NCBI GenBank assembly: GCA_963827315.1
Contig: CAWHAL010000002.1
Span: forward strand, 1 to 64,000
Source of the DNA: CAVXEF01 sp963827315
Lineage (GTDB): Bacteria; Planctomycetota; Phycisphaerae; Sedimentisphaerales; Anaerobacaceae
Length of the DNA: 64,000 bases
Direction: 5' to 3'
Part shown: one piece after another, positions 34,455-44,367 of the stretch
How positions within the stretch are numbered: position 1 is the first letter of the stretch
Layout of the letters: every line of letters starts with the position of its first letter
Notes under the pieces: generated by a model
The model's database searches: none
Seen by the model: the letters and a program-made list of their open reading frames with translations, nothing else
What the model was told of the DNA's origin: nothing
Made by a program: the position numbers and the translations under genes

Positions 34455-35237
34455 ATGAGAATAAGAGGTAAAACAATAAGTATCATCGTTTTATGCATTA
34501 TTATTCTGGCGCTGGTTTTGTGGGTTGTTCTTTATTCGCTGGGAGGATACCTGTTAAAAACAGGCATCGAGACGGCTGGCACAAAGGCGCTCGGTGTTCC
34601 GGTGGAGGTGGGTGATGTGCAGCTTTCGATACTCAAAGGCACAATCGGAATTACAGACCTTGTGGTTAAAAACCCGCCGGGGTATACCCATAAGGACCTG
34701 CTCGTGCTGGGCCAGTGTACGATAAGTGCTGATGTTGGAACGCTGCTGAGTGATGTGGTGCGCGTCAAAGAACTCAAATTAGACAACCTAAATTTGACCC
34801 TTGAACAAAAGATGCTGTCGAACAATCTGCAGGACGTTATAGGTTCACTCAAGGGCAAGAAGGCCGAGACGGGGGAGCCTTCGGGCAAAAAACTACACAT
34901 CGACATGCTTGAAATCAACGGCATCAGCATCAAAGTAAAATTGCTTCCGATACCTGGGAAAGCTGATACTGTAAATCTGAACTTAGCTCCCATCAGAATG
35001 AAGAATTTAGGCAGCGATAACAAACTCGACGCAGGAATACTGGCAGGCAAAATCATGCTCGCGGTTGCGGAAGGAATAGCTGAACAGGGCGTAGAAGTTC
35101 TGCCAGCGCAAATGGTCAATACAATGAAGTCAACGCTTGGCAAAACCATAAGCGTCGGCAAGGCAGCCGCCGAGAAAGGCAAGGGAATCTTAGAGACTAT
35201 CGAGAAAGGTCTACTGAAGCCCAAGGAAGAAAAGTAG
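34455..35237 (+). CDS. AsmA-like membrane-anchored protein
   Basis: 260 residues. One N-terminal transmembrane helix (SIIVLCIIILALVLWVVLYS) then an exposed beta-rich domain with an AsmA-like pattern (GVPVEVGDVQLSILKGTIGI, VKELKLDNLNLTLE). AsmA-type proteins shape outer membrane lipid transport. The C-terminus is helical and Lys-rich. It precedes the M16 protease by 43 bases, in the same direction, so an envelope operon is plausible. AGGAG lies upstream of the start. Confidence 0.7.
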   Translation: MRIRGKTISIIVLCIIILALVLWVVLYSLGGYLLKTGIETAGTKALGVPVEVGDVQLSILKGTIGITDLVVKNPPGYTHKDLLVLGQCTISADVGTLLSDVVRVKELKLDNLNLTLEQKMLSNNLQDVIGSLKGKKAETGEPSGKKLHIDMLEINGISIKVKLLPIPGKADTVNLNLAPIRMKNLGSDNKLDAGILAGKIMLAVAEGIAEQGVEVLPAQMVNTMKSTLGKTISVGKAAAEKGKGILETIEKGLLKPKEEK

Positions 35238-35280
35238 TTTTGGGGCTTATCGAACAATTACAGGAGAATGGATAATAAAA

Positions 35281-38151
35281 ATGAGAGTGGTAATGGACTA
35301 TATCAAACACAGTAGAGTCACAGTAGTGTTGACATCTTTTCTTGTGCTGGCACTGGCTATCAGCGTGGCCGGCTGTCAAAATGCGTGTGCCGAAAGAACA
35401 AAAAAAGACAGCAGCGGCACGAGGTTTGATTATCAGGATATTAAGCTTGAGAATGGTCTGGCTGTGATAACGCTGGAGGATTTTTCCTGTCCGATAGTGG
35501 CGGTTCAGCTATGGTATCACGTCGGCTCGAAAAATGAACGGGCTGACCGGCAGGGTTTTGCCCATATGTTTGAGCATATGATGTTTCGCGGCACGGATAA
35601 ACTCGGGCCGACAGACCACTTCAGTTTCATTCATCGCGTAGGCGGCACGGCGAACGGCTATACTGGGTTCGACCGGACGGTATATGTCCAAGCACTGCCG
35701 GTCAACCAGATTGAGCTGGCACTGTGGCTCGAGGCGGAACGAATGACATTTCTGAAGATTGACCAGGAGTCGTTCGATACCGAACGGAAAGTCGTGGAAG
35801 AAGAACGTCGAATGGGGCTAAATGAACCCTATGGAACGGTGATGGAGGATCTGCTGGCGGAGGTTTTTAAGGTTCATCCATACCGGTGGACTCCGATTGG
35901 AAATATAGCGCATCTGCGTGCAAGCTCAGTAGCGGAACTGCGGGATTTCTGGCAGCGATATTATGTGCCGAGCAATGCGACGCTGATTATCGTCGGCGCG
36001 GTCAAGCACGAAAAGGCACAAGAGCTTGCGAGACGATATTTCGGCTGGATACCCCGCTATGAGGAACCGGCGAAGGTAAGCGTTCGTGAGCCGGAGGTTA
36101 AAGAGTCGAGGTCGGTGACCTTAAAAGAAGATAACGCCCCCGCGCCCGGTGTGGGGGTGGTCTTCAGGACGGTGCCGATAAAAGACAAGGATTCGATTGC
36201 GCTTGAACTGCTGGCGGAGATTTTAGGCGGCGGCAACAGCAGCAGACTGTATCGAGAGCTTGTTGCGGAAAAACAATTGGCTGTGGCGGCTAAGGCTGAG
36301 ACGTGGGAGCTGGAGCAGGATGGATTGTTCGGAGCAGGAGCAATGATGCCGCCTTTGGGGTCTGATGCGGAACAGATTGGCGGGATTATTGAGAACCATA
36401 TCGCCCGGCTGCGGGAGAGTAAGGTCAGCGAACGTGAGCTGACGAAAGCAAAGAACCAGATGCTGAGAGACCTGGTGACACAGAATTTGCAGATTGAAAA
36501 CAAGGCGAGGATGTTAGGCAGTGCCGCTGTGGAATACGGCGACGTTTCCTATGTCAACCGCTGGCTGGATGACATCCGCAAGGTAACGGCGGACGATATT
36601 GTCCGCGTTGCGAACAAGTATCTGATACCTGAGCGTGAGGTGAGGGTCAAAGTTGAGCGTAATCTGCCCGAGGCTGTGGCAGACAAAAAAAAGACAGAGG
36701 AGCAGGCGCCTATTACCGCTGAGATTGAGAAGGTTGCGCCGAGGCCTGGTCGGCCTGGGCTTGAGCGAGGCGAAGATTTTCCGAAGGAGCCGCCGTTCGG
36801 AAAGATTTCCGCGGCGAAGATAACACCGAAGTACAGCCGAGAAATTTTAGATAACGGGCTTAAAGTTTTTGTGGTTGAAAACCACGAGGTGCCTTTCGTA
36901 ACCGTTCAGCTGGGGCTTCTGGCAGGTGCGTGGACGGAAGAGGCGCCGGGAACAGCGGCGATGACTATGAGGATGCTCGTCAAGGGAACACGCAAGCACA
37001 GCGAGGCGCAGCTGGCTGACGAACTGGAGACCTACGCAATCGGCCTTTCCGGCAACGGAGCAATGGACACGTCAACGGTCAATATGAGCTGTCTGACAGA
37101 GCACATCGAAAGAGGGATGAAACTGCTCGGCGAGGTTGCATTAGAGCCGAATTTTCCGGCAGAAGAATTCGAGAAACTGCGGCGGCAGGTTCTGACATCG
37201 CTGGCGATTTCATCCGCGGAGCCTGAATATGCGGCGGAACGGGAATTCCGGCGAAGACTGTACGGCAAACATCCGTATTCGAGAACGGCTGTCGGTGAGG
37301 TTGAGGACGTCAACGCACTTATAGTCGACGACCTAAAACATTGGTGGGGCGAATTCGTCAGGCCCGATGCTGCGGTGCTGATTTTTGCAGGCGACATCGA
37401 TAAGAAGAAGGCATTTGCACTGGCAGAATCAACTTTCGGCAAGTGGCGTGCAGCGGCGACACCCAACTTCCTGCTTTTGCAAGAAGACAGCGTGGGGCAG
37501 AAATTACCTAAGCTGTGCGAATCCGGGCGTACACATATATATCTTGTGGACCGTCCCGGCAGCATACAAAGCCAGATACGCATAGGTCAGCGCGGTATTA
37601 CGCGTCACAACAAGATGTACCCTTCCAGCCGGGTAGTAAGCAACTACTTCGGGTGGGGTTTCGACAGCCGATTAAACGAAAGTGTCCGAGTAGCAAAAGG
37701 GCTGACATACGGTATTTGGGGCAGTTTCACGGCTCGGCGTTTCGCCGGCGAGTTCAAGGTTGGTACCTTCAGCAAAACAGAGGCGACTTCTCAGGCCGTC
37801 AAGGCCGTTCTTGATGAGATTGCACGGCTAAAGAAAGAAGGTCCCAGCGGCAAAGAACTTTCGAACAGCCAATCATATATATTAGGGAGCTTCGTGCGAG
37901 ACCGAGAGGCGCCGCAGCAGATAGCAGATGACCTGTGGCTGATAGAATCTCAGGGGCTCGGTTCGGATTTTCTCGAGCGGCTTCTTAAAGGCGTTGAGGG
38001 AACAAAACGTGACGACTGTGAACAATTGGTGGGTGCAACAATAAAACCTGACGAGCTGGTCGTGGTTGTTGTCGGCCAGGCCGACGCACTTAAAGGGTCT
38101 CTGGAAGGAATTGCACCGGTTACCGTCGTAGCAACCGAAAAAAAGAAATGA
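35281..38151 (+). CDS. Lipoprotein M16 metallopeptidase, two-domain (pitrilysin family)
   Basis: 956 residues. Signal peptide with lipobox (VAGC, Cys near residue 36) suggests an outer membrane or periplasmic lipoprotein. The first M16 domain has the zinc motif AHMFEHMMF (HxxEH) and the distal Glu in EERRMGLNEP. The second M16 half (from about residue 510) has lost the zinc ligands (TAAMTMRMLVKG), so it is a regulatory half; this is the common arrangement. Substrates are unknown, probably peptides. A PIN-TRAM protein follows. Confidence 0.93.
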   Translation: MRVVMDYIKHSRVTVVLTSFLVLALAISVAGCQNACAERTKKDSSGTRFDYQDIKLENGLAVITLEDFSCPIVAVQLWYHVGSKNERADRQGFAHMFEHMMFRGTDKLGPTDHFSFIHRVGGTANGYTGFDRTVYVQALPVNQIELALWLEAERMTFLKIDQESFDTERKVVEEERRMGLNEPYGTVMEDLLAEVFKVHPYRWTPIGNIAHLRASSVAELRDFWQRYYVPSNATLIIVGAVKHEKAQELARRYFGWIPRYEEPAKVSVREPEVKESRSVTLKEDNAPAPGVGVVFRTVPIKDKDSIALELLAEILGGGNSSRLYRELVAEKQLAVAAKAETWELEQDGLFGAGAMMPPLGSDAEQIGGIIENHIARLRESKVSERELTKAKNQMLRDLVTQNLQIENKARMLGSAAVEYGDVSYVNRWLDDIRKVTADDIVRVANKYLIPEREVRVKVERNLPEAVADKKKTEEQAPITAEIEKVAPRPGRPGLERGEDFPKEPPFGKISAAKITPKYSREILDNGLKVFVVENHEVPFVTVQLGLLAGAWTEEAPGTAAMTMRMLVKGTRKHSEAQLADELETYAIGLSGNGAMDTSTVNMSCLTEHIERGMKLLGEVALEPNFPAEEFEKLRRQVLTSLAISSAEPEYAAEREFRRRLYGKHPYSRTAVGEVEDVNALIVDDLKHWWGEFVRPDAAVLIFAGDIDKKKAFALAESTFGKWRAAATPNFLLLQEDSVGQKLPKLCESGRTHIYLVDRPGSIQSQIRIGQRGITRHNKMYPSSRVVSNYFGWGFDSRLNESVRVAKGLTYGIWGSFTARRFAGEFKVGTFSKTEATSQAVKAVLDEIARLKKEGPSGKELSNSQSYILGSFVRDREAPQQIADDLWLIESQGLGSDFLERLLKGVEGTKRDDCEQLVGATIKPDELVVVVVGQADALKGSLEGIAPVTVVATEKKK

Positions 38152-38338
38152 TTTTTCCGTATTGAGGGGGTATTTTGGGCAGAAGCTGAAAAACGACAGA
38201 TGAAAACAGCTTCGACAAGTGCATATTATACGAATGCCCAATATAGTTATAGATGAGGGTCTGAATGGTCGATATAATAATCAGAAGTCATAAGTCGAAA
38301 GACCGGAATCGGTATCATATTTTGGGAGGTTCATAACC

Positions 38339-39439
38339 ATGCTGCTTTGGATTTTCAGAGCTATCTTTATGCTTATTGTGCTGTCGGTTTTGTTTGTCAG
38401 TGTCAGTACGGAGACGATTACAAAAGGAGAGAACTCGGTCAGTTTCTGGGCGGTGGTCTTTTCGGGTCTTGGGATGACAATATTTGTGTTTTTGCTGGAC
38501 TTTTTTACACCGAAGCGGAAGCTCAGCGCCCTGGCGGGCGTTTTCTTCGGTTTGCTGGTCGGCCTTCTTATCAGCGGGGCACTGGCACCATTGGTGGATA
38601 TGATAACAGATACGTACCGACTTCATCTGCTTGGTGAAGCGGTTACGGCAATCAAGTGGATGCTGGGAATATGCATATGCTATCTTACCATCAGCGTTGT
38701 GATACGGACAAAAGATGATGTTCGCTTTGTGGTGCCGTATGTGGAATTTGCCAAACAGACAAAGGGCACTCGGCCACTGGTTCTGGATACATCGGTAATC
38801 ATCGACGGTCGAGTGTCGGATTTGTGCGGCAGCAAGTTTCTCGACGCACCGGTAGTTATACCGCGATTTGTTCTCAATGAACTTCAAATAATAGCAGATT
38901 CATCGGACAGACTCAAGCGCAATCGCGGCAGGCGCGGGCTGGATATTATCAAGGAGATGCAGTCGAATTCCGCCATCGACATTGAAATAGACGACACTGC
39001 CGTTGCGGAGAACGAAGACATTCGGGGAGTAGACCAAAAAATCGTGGCCTTTACAAAGATGTGCAACGGCCGGCTGGCAACGACAGACTATAATCTTACG
39101 AAGGTCGCACAGGTCCGAGAGGTCGACGTAATCAATGTCAACGACCTGGCTAACTCACTAAAGGCGATAGCGCTGCCCGGCGAGACCCTAGATGTTAAGA
39201 TTGTAAAACCCGGCGAAGAGGCTGAGCAGGGCGTGGGGTATCTACCCGACGGGACAATGGTCGTCGTTGAGGGCGGACGCGACAAAATCGGAAAAGAGAT
39301 AACGGTCAATATAACCAGCTCACTGCAGACCTCGGCAGGCAAAATGATTTTCGGGAAATTCGAAGGATACACTCAGGACAGAAACAACAACAGGCACCGA
39401 CCAAACGGAAAAAGAATAGACACCGCAGCTGGATATTAA
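38339..39439 (+). CDS. Membrane PIN-TRAM domain protein (YacL-like)
   Basis: 366 residues: four N-terminal membrane helices (residues about 1-115), a PIN domain with acidic residues LDTSVIIDGR, VLNELQ and LATTDYN, and a C-terminal TRAM domain (GETLDVKIVKPGEEAEQGVG). Family members are thought to be RNA nucleases anchored in the membrane. GGGAGG lies 12 bases before the ATG. Nothing else in the area points to a specific RNA target. Confidence 0.88.
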   Translation: MLLWIFRAIFMLIVLSVLFVSVSTETITKGENSVSFWAVVFSGLGMTIFVFLLDFFTPKRKLSALAGVFFGLLVGLLISGALAPLVDMITDTYRLHLLGEAVTAIKWMLGICICYLTISVVIRTKDDVRFVVPYVEFAKQTKGTRPLVLDTSVIIDGRVSDLCGSKFLDAPVVIPRFVLNELQIIADSSDRLKRNRGRRGLDIIKEMQSNSAIDIEIDDTAVAENEDIRGVDQKIVAFTKMCNGRLATTDYNLTKVAQVREVDVINVNDLANSLKAIALPGETLDVKIVKPGEEAEQGVGYLPDGTMVVVEGGRDKIGKEITVNITSSLQTSAGKMIFGKFEGYTQDRNNNRHRPNGKRIDTAAGY

Positions 39440-39459
39440 AAAGTGCTCAAGATTGAGTT

Positions 39460-39558
39460 GTACCCGCACCTATTTAAAAAGTGCGCTCTCGGTAAAAAAG
39501 AGTGATTGCCAAGGACTTAAATAATCCCGGAGGCGCAAAAATTAAACAGGTGCGGTAC
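39460..39558. repeat. Small element with imperfect terminal inverted repeats
   Basis: GTACCCGCACCTATTTAA at the left and TTAAACAGGTGCGGTAC at the right are near-perfect inverted copies (one extra C, one substitution) enclosing about 60 bases. It looks like a short MITE or terminator. Its right arm touches the stop codon of the following membrane gene. Confidence 0.45.
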
Positions 39559-40211
39559 TATTTTGATTTGAGCAGGCACCTGGCAAAAAACCCGACAGCT
39601 ATCAACTCACCGAGGACAAATAAGGGCCAATAGAAATACTCCTTAAAGTTGGGCTCATGTATATGCCAGCCGGCAATACAGAACGAGGCAACGACGGCTA
39701 AGCCGGCAAGAATAAAAACAAACCATTCCAGCACAGAGACCTTTACGGCTTTGGTGATTGCTGAGCGGTAGAGAACTACCGTCGCGAACGCAAGCAGCGT
39801 GATAGAGACAATGACCGGTGCAAGAACAGGGCCTGCCCAGGGAAAGGGAATCAGAAAGAGTATGTCCCATTCGAAGAGCGAGGTTGGCCAGTTAATAAGG
39901 GTTTTGAGCCAGACATAGTAAAAGATGTCCCAGACGGCAAAGATTGTGGCGAAGTAAGCGAAGCACTGCTGACGATTTACGGCGAAAAGCCATGCACTTG
40001 TAACCATCAGGACCAGCGTTGCGGTTTCCCGGCCGACCTCAGTCAATAGAAGGCGTTTCCAGAGTGGGCTAATGCCAAATTCGGTCAGAGGAAAAGTAAA
40101 ACCTCCGGGATGAAAAATTGTTCGCAAATAGACAACGACGGCGGCTTCAATATATGCAAAAGCAATGCCGAAGACGATAACAATGCAAAATCGCTTGAGG
40201 GTTGTATTCAT
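39558..40211 (-). CDS. Multi-pass membrane protein, unknown function
   Basis: 217 residues with about six hydrophobic helices and a C-terminal basic end (FFARCLLKSK). N-terminus MNTTLKRFCIVIVFGIAFAY. No transporter motif is recognised. It is 48 bases from ispG on the same strand and may be co-transcribed. Confidence 0.6.
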   Translation of the reverse strand: MNTTLKRFCIVIVFGIAFAYIEAAVVVYLRTIFHPGGFTFPLTEFGISPLWKRLLLTEVGRETATLVLMVTSAWLFAVNRQQCFAYFATIFAVWDIFYYVWLKTLINWPTSLFEWDILFLIPFPWAGPVLAPVIVSITLLAFATVVLYRSAITKAVKVSVLEWFVFILAGLAVVASFCIAGWHIHEPNFKEYFYWPLFVLGELIAVGFFARCLLKSK

Positions 40212-40259
40212 CGTTCCTGCAACCCCTTGCTCACACTCTGGGCTTCGTTAAGCCGACTT

Positions 40260-41315
40260 CTAATTTTTCAACTGCCTCAGCAGTTCGGGTATGATTTTGG
40301 CCGGCGGTACTATCGAGACTCTTCTTCCGTTGCGGTAGATGTAAGCCTTGTTTTTGGCGGTGCAGACGGCTATATCAGCATCGGCGGCCTCGCCGGGGCC
40401 GTTGACGATACAGCCCATGACAGCGATACGAAGGGGCTTATCAACCCCTGCTACGGCTTTCTGAATTCGGCGTGCCAAGCCGACCACGTCAAGCTGGGCC
40501 CGTGCACAGGTGGGACAAACTATCAACTCCGGACACATACGTTCATAAAGGCCGAGCGCGATTAAAATCTGCTTTGCGATGCGAGTCTCTATCACTGGAC
40601 TGCCAGCGGCACTTACCCTGATGGTATCGCCGATACCCTCGGTGAGCAGCGTGCCCAGAGTAACGGCGGAAGGTATCAGGGCGTCTTGCGGCAGGCCCGC
40701 GTGCGTCAGGCCGAGGTGGATGGGGTAATCGAAGGTCTCGGCGATACGACGATTGATTTCGATTGTCCGCAGGCAGTCTCTGCTTTTGGCACTGAGCACC
40801 AATTGCGTGAAGTTGCGTTTTTCAAAAAGCCGAACGTACTTTTTCATCTCGTTCAGCATCAACAAAGTGCGTTTTTCGAGGGGGACAATCTGCTTTTTCA
40901 GGTCTCGGATACTTGCCTCATTGACGCCGATACGAACAGCGGTTTTGTGCATTTTCGCTGCGTCTATGATTCGCAGGATGTCTTTTGGATTTTTTATATT
41001 GCCGGGATTGAGCCGCACCTTGGCTGCGCCGGCTTCGATGGCTTCAATCGCCCGAGCGGGGCTAAAATGCACATCAGCGATTAAAGGGATGTTTACCTTC
41101 TGGACAATCTTTGCGAAGGCGGCAGTATCAGCCCGCGTTGGGACGGCTACTCGCACCAGTTGACAGCCCTCGCGGGCAAGCTGATGAATCTGTCTTACAC
41201 AACGGGCGATGTCGGTGGTAGGCACTTTGGTCATCGACTGGATGACAATCGGCGATGAATAACCGATTTTAACCGGGCCGACGCGGACGATTATTGTCTT
41301 TCTTCTTTTAATCAT
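40260..41315 (-). CDS. ispG: 4-hydroxy-3-methylbut-2-enyl diphosphate synthase (flavodoxin/ferredoxin)
   Basis: 351 residues. IspG makes HMBPP in the MEP isoprenoid pathway with a [4Fe-4S] cluster. Seen: IVIQSMTKVPT near the start, the AAKVRLNPGNIK segment, cluster ligands in CPTCARAQLD and in MGCIVNGPGEAADAD. Length is in the bacterial range. There are no other MEP genes in the window. Confidence 0.95.
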   Translation of the reverse strand: MIKRRKTIIVRVGPVKIGYSSPIVIQSMTKVPTTDIARCVRQIHQLAREGCQLVRVAVPTRADTAAFAKIVQKVNIPLIADVHFSPARAIEAIEAGAAKVRLNPGNIKNPKDILRIIDAAKMHKTAVRIGVNEASIRDLKKQIVPLEKRTLLMLNEMKKYVRLFEKRNFTQLVLSAKSRDCLRTIEINRRIAETFDYPIHLGLTHAGLPQDALIPSAVTLGTLLTEGIGDTIRVSAAGSPVIETRIAKQILIALGLYERMCPELIVCPTCARAQLDVVGLARRIQKAVAGVDKPLRIAVMGCIVNGPGEAADADIAVCTAKNKAYIYRNGRRVSIVPPAKIIPELLRQLKN

Positions 41316-41381
41316 ATCACGGGTTCAGCGTCCGTAAATTGTAGCTTGTTTTATTTCCGTGAGCAAATTAAAATACGCGGT

Positions 41382-41415
41382 CCCCACGTCTTCCTATCGG
41401 AAGACAGGCGTGGGG
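41382..41415 (+). repeat. Bulged REP-like hairpin
   Basis: Outer stem CCCCACG/CGTGGGG, inner stem TCTTCC/GGAAGA, loop TATC, 3'-side 4-base bulge CAGG. Same architecture as 15613-15648 and 25553-25586. It is close to the palindrome at 41453 and just upstream of the hydrolase. Confidence 0.75.
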
Positions 41416-41452
41416 GTTCAGGTGCCTGGAAAGAAGTTTTGATTTGGAACAA

Positions 41453-41467
41453 TCCGCCATAGGCGGA
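41453..41467. repeat. Short dispersed palindrome TCCGCC-ATA-GGCGGA
   Basis: Family member 17 bases before the hydrolase start codon. Confidence 0.8.
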
Positions 41468-41484
41468 CAAGAAGGATAAAACCG

Positions 41485-42327
41485 ATGCTGATATCCATCG
41501 CGGTGGTATTGTTTGTCGCTTACTGTGGTCTGGGTGTGATACTTTATTTTATGCAGCCGCAGTTTCTGTATGGTCCAGTACGGGAAGTTACCTATACGCC
41601 CGATGAATTGGGACTGGACTTTGAGGACGTGGTTTTCCAAAGTGCGGACGGTCTGAAACTAAACGGCTGGTATGTTCCGGCAAATAATTCGCACATAACG
41701 GTTCTGTTCTGCCACGGCAATGGCGGCAATATGATGCACAGCTTAGACAGCATCAATATCTTCTATAATCTGGGGCTGAATTGCTTTATCTTTGACTATC
41801 GCGGCTACGGCAAAAGCGAAGGCAGCCCAAGCGAAGAAGGGACATATCTGGATGCGAGAGCGGCACACGACTGGCTGGTTGACGTGAAAAGGATTTCGCC
41901 GAGTAACATTATCATATTCGGCAGGTCGCTCGGCGGCAGCATCGCAGCACAATTGGCGAGCAAGGTGGCGGCGAAATCGCTGATTGTCGAGAGTGCATTT
42001 ACGTCCTACACCGACATAGGCAAGAAATTTTATCCTTATATGCCGGTGCGGTGGTTTGCGAGGTTCAGATACAACACAATTGACTATATCAAAGCGGTAC
42101 ACTGTCCAGTGATGATAATCCACAGCCGCGACGACGAGATTGTGCCGTTCGAGTTCGGTCTTGAGCTGTACGAGACTTCGAATGAGCCGAAAGAATTTGT
42201 TGAGATTTCCGGCAGCCATAACGACGGCTTTCTGGTCTCCAGCGAGACTTACAAGAGCGCCTGGACGAAGTGGCTGAAATCCTTAAAAAAGCATAAAAGC
42301 CATGCTGGCCGCACATACGCCTCTTAG
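41485..42327 (+). CDS. Alpha/beta hydrolase with N-terminal membrane anchor
   Basis: 280 residues. N-terminal helix MLISIAVVLFVAYCGLGVIL anchors it. The hydrolase core has FCHGNGGN, nucleophile elbow GRSLGGS (Ser), acid in IHSRDDEIVP and His in SGSHNDGF, so the triad is intact; BEM46/YfhR-like. Substrate unknown. A truncated second copy of its last third lies at 44368-44724. AAGGAT is upstream of the ATG. Confidence 0.88.
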   Translation: MLISIAVVLFVAYCGLGVILYFMQPQFLYGPVREVTYTPDELGLDFEDVVFQSADGLKLNGWYVPANNSHITVLFCHGNGGNMMHSLDSINIFYNLGLNCFIFDYRGYGKSEGSPSEEGTYLDARAAHDWLVDVKRISPSNIIIFGRSLGGSIAAQLASKVAAKSLIVESAFTSYTDIGKKFYPYMPVRWFARFRYNTIDYIKAVHCPVMIIHSRDDEIVPFEFGLELYETSNEPKEFVEISGSHNDGFLVSSETYKSAWTKWLKSLKKHKSHAGRTYAS

Positions 42328-42748
42328 CGGTGATTTGACTGACAGGAACGGGTTATCTGGTTATCATCGAAAAGCTTCGGTACGTCTTGTGGATTTCTTA
42401 TGAGTGTCTTCGCGCCGTTTGCAAGCAGTTCTTCAGCGGTGCGAAAACCCCAAAGAGCGCCTGCCGCATACATACCGGCAGAGTTGGCGGTTTGCATATC
42501 GATGTTTGAGTCGCCAAGATATAAAAATCGGCAGGGGGGTATCCGAAGTTCTCGCGAGATATCAATTTCGGCAGGACGTGCCTGACAAGGCAATCTATAC
42601 CCTCGCCTACGAAGTAGCGATAGGAGTCGGTCGGATGAGTCGGAAAGCCGAACCGCGTCAGAACAGCGTTCATTGAGTTTGCAAGGTCGGCAAGCGTGTC
42701 GAGTAGCGTGCCATCAAGATCAAATAGAATTGCTTGAAATTTTATTTT
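42324..42748 (-). pseudogene. gph: Phosphoglycolate phosphatase-like HAD gene, degraded
   Basis: The start reads FQAILFDLDGTLLDTLADLA (HAD motif I) in one frame with no usable start codon, continuing MNAVLTRFGF to VLPKLISREN. The C-terminal part, ELRIPPCRFLYLGDSNIDM, MYAAGALWGFRTAEELLANG and LIRNPQD, is in another frame. About 100 middle residues, including motif II and the catalytic Lys region, are missing. It is a clear deletion plus frameshift. No function expected. Confidence 0.8.
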
Positions 42749-43097
42749 GCATCACCTTCTATCAGATTATTGATTTTGTTACTTGTCTTAGCCGCAGAGG
42801 TAAACTTAACAACATAGATTGTAATAGAGCAATGTTGGATTATCAATTAACAGCACCGCGTTTATTTTATTCTTTTGGCGTGCGACCGCCTGCGGCAGGC
42901 AATAACGCTCTATAATCTACAATGACTTATGGATATTCAGTTATGGGCGACTCAATGAATCTTTTTGTGTTTCTACTTAGCAAAAATTCCATAACTTTTT
43001 TGTTGCTTAACGGGGAGAAGTTCATTAACCTAATGGAATGTGAAGTCTTAGCAGTATTATTGGGGTATATGGGAAATCCCGGTTAATATTTGAACAT
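42749..43097. other. Intergenic region between gph pseudogene and SDR gene
   Basis: About 350 AT-rich bases. One small GCCTG/CAGGC palindrome near 42888. I see no gene or clear RNA; it may contain the SDR promoter. Confidence 0.4.
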
Positions 43098-44177
43098 ATG
43101 AAAAATACGAAAGACACTGTTTTATTGACCGGAATAACCGGTAACCTTGGAAGCTGGCTTGCCGTAGAAATGTTGCGGCATGGGAAAAAAGTTTTAGCGC
43201 TGATGCGAGACCAGAACAACAAAGATGCAGCCAGGCGACTCAATCGGATACTCGATATTGCAGGAGGCAGAGACCTCAAAGACAATATAGAGATAATTCA
43301 TGGGGATATCTGCAAGAAGGGACTCGAGCTTAAGTCAAATGCGAAGAATCTGAAACGGCTTTCCAAAATCATTCACTGTGCGGCTTGCACAAAATTTTTA
43401 GGTGACGACGGCAAATCTCATCAAATGATGAACGTCCAGGGTACACTTAATGTCCTGGAACTGGCTGGCCGGCTGTCTCTTCCATTAGTTCACGTCAGCA
43501 GCGCTTATATCGCCGGTAAACGAACCGGCATAGTAAAGGAAGATGAAATCGATGTTGGCCAATCCTTTAATAACATTTACGAGGACACAAAATGCAGGTC
43601 AGAAATGCTCGTTCACGGATGGACGCAAATGAATTCTCTGCCGACGGTTATTCTGCGGCCAAGTATCGTTTTGGGAGATTCTCAGTATGGAAAAACGGTA
43701 CATTTTACCTCATTATATGATTATCTGCGCGTTCTGACTCTCCTTGTGCCACGCTTGGGGAAAAATTGTATCCGTGTCACAACCAAACCTGACGTAACAA
43801 AAAATATTATACCGGTAGATTACTTTGCGAAAGTTTCTTCTTATATCATTAGTGGCGGCATTTCCGGTACTTATCATATTACTAACCCGGTGCCGTTAAC
43901 TATGAAAGATTTCGGCGAGATATTTTCCCGTCTCTTTGGGGTAAATCGCTATAAACTGGTAAAAGCTGACAGCTTTCTCAGTCACAAGCCCAACGAAATC
44001 GAAAGGCTAATCCAAAAATCGACTTCAGTTTACAACCCTTATATGTTATCAGAACCTGTTTTTGATAGGACTAATACTGACACAGTTCTTGCCGGTAGCG
44101 GTATAGAATTACCATTAATGGGCTTATCATACTTTAAGACATTGCTCGACTATGCTTGCTCAGTTAAATGGCGATGA
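43098..44177 (+). CDS. Extended SDR (NAD-dependent epimerase/thioester-reductase-like)
   Basis: 359 residues. Rossmann nucleotide loop TGITGNLGSWLA, catalytic Ser in HVSSAYIAGK and YxxxK (NNIYEDTKCRSE). The C-terminal region resembles Lys2-type thioester reductase and male-sterility proteins. Substrate unknown. It is in a patch of decayed genes with DNA of lower GC, and the intact copy might be a recent arrival; this is an inference from appearance. No ribosome site of quality is seen. Confidence 0.85.
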   Translation: MKNTKDTVLLTGITGNLGSWLAVEMLRHGKKVLALMRDQNNKDAARRLNRILDIAGGRDLKDNIEIIHGDICKKGLELKSNAKNLKRLSKIIHCAACTKFLGDDGKSHQMMNVQGTLNVLELAGRLSLPLVHVSSAYIAGKRTGIVKEDEIDVGQSFNNIYEDTKCRSEMLVHGWTQMNSLPTVILRPSIVLGDSQYGKTVHFTSLYDYLRVLTLLVPRLGKNCIRVTTKPDVTKNIIPVDYFAKVSSYIISGGISGTYHITNPVPLTMKDFGEIFSRLFGVNRYKLVKADSFLSHKPNEIERLIQKSTSVYNPYMLSEPVFDRTNTDTVLAGSGIELPLMGLSYFKTLLDYACSVKWR

Positions 44178-44367
44178 AATCTCAGTTAATATAAATAGAG
44201 CAAAGTATGAAGCAAATGAACTTATAGACAATATATTTAATGCAATGTCTGTAAGAGCATAATTTTTAGAAGGTAGTAAAATAGGGCCGATTAACCAATT
44301 CACCAATCACTCAAGATGGTAAGTGCAGTCGAACCATTCATTAATTGGACGGCAATAAATGCAATAA

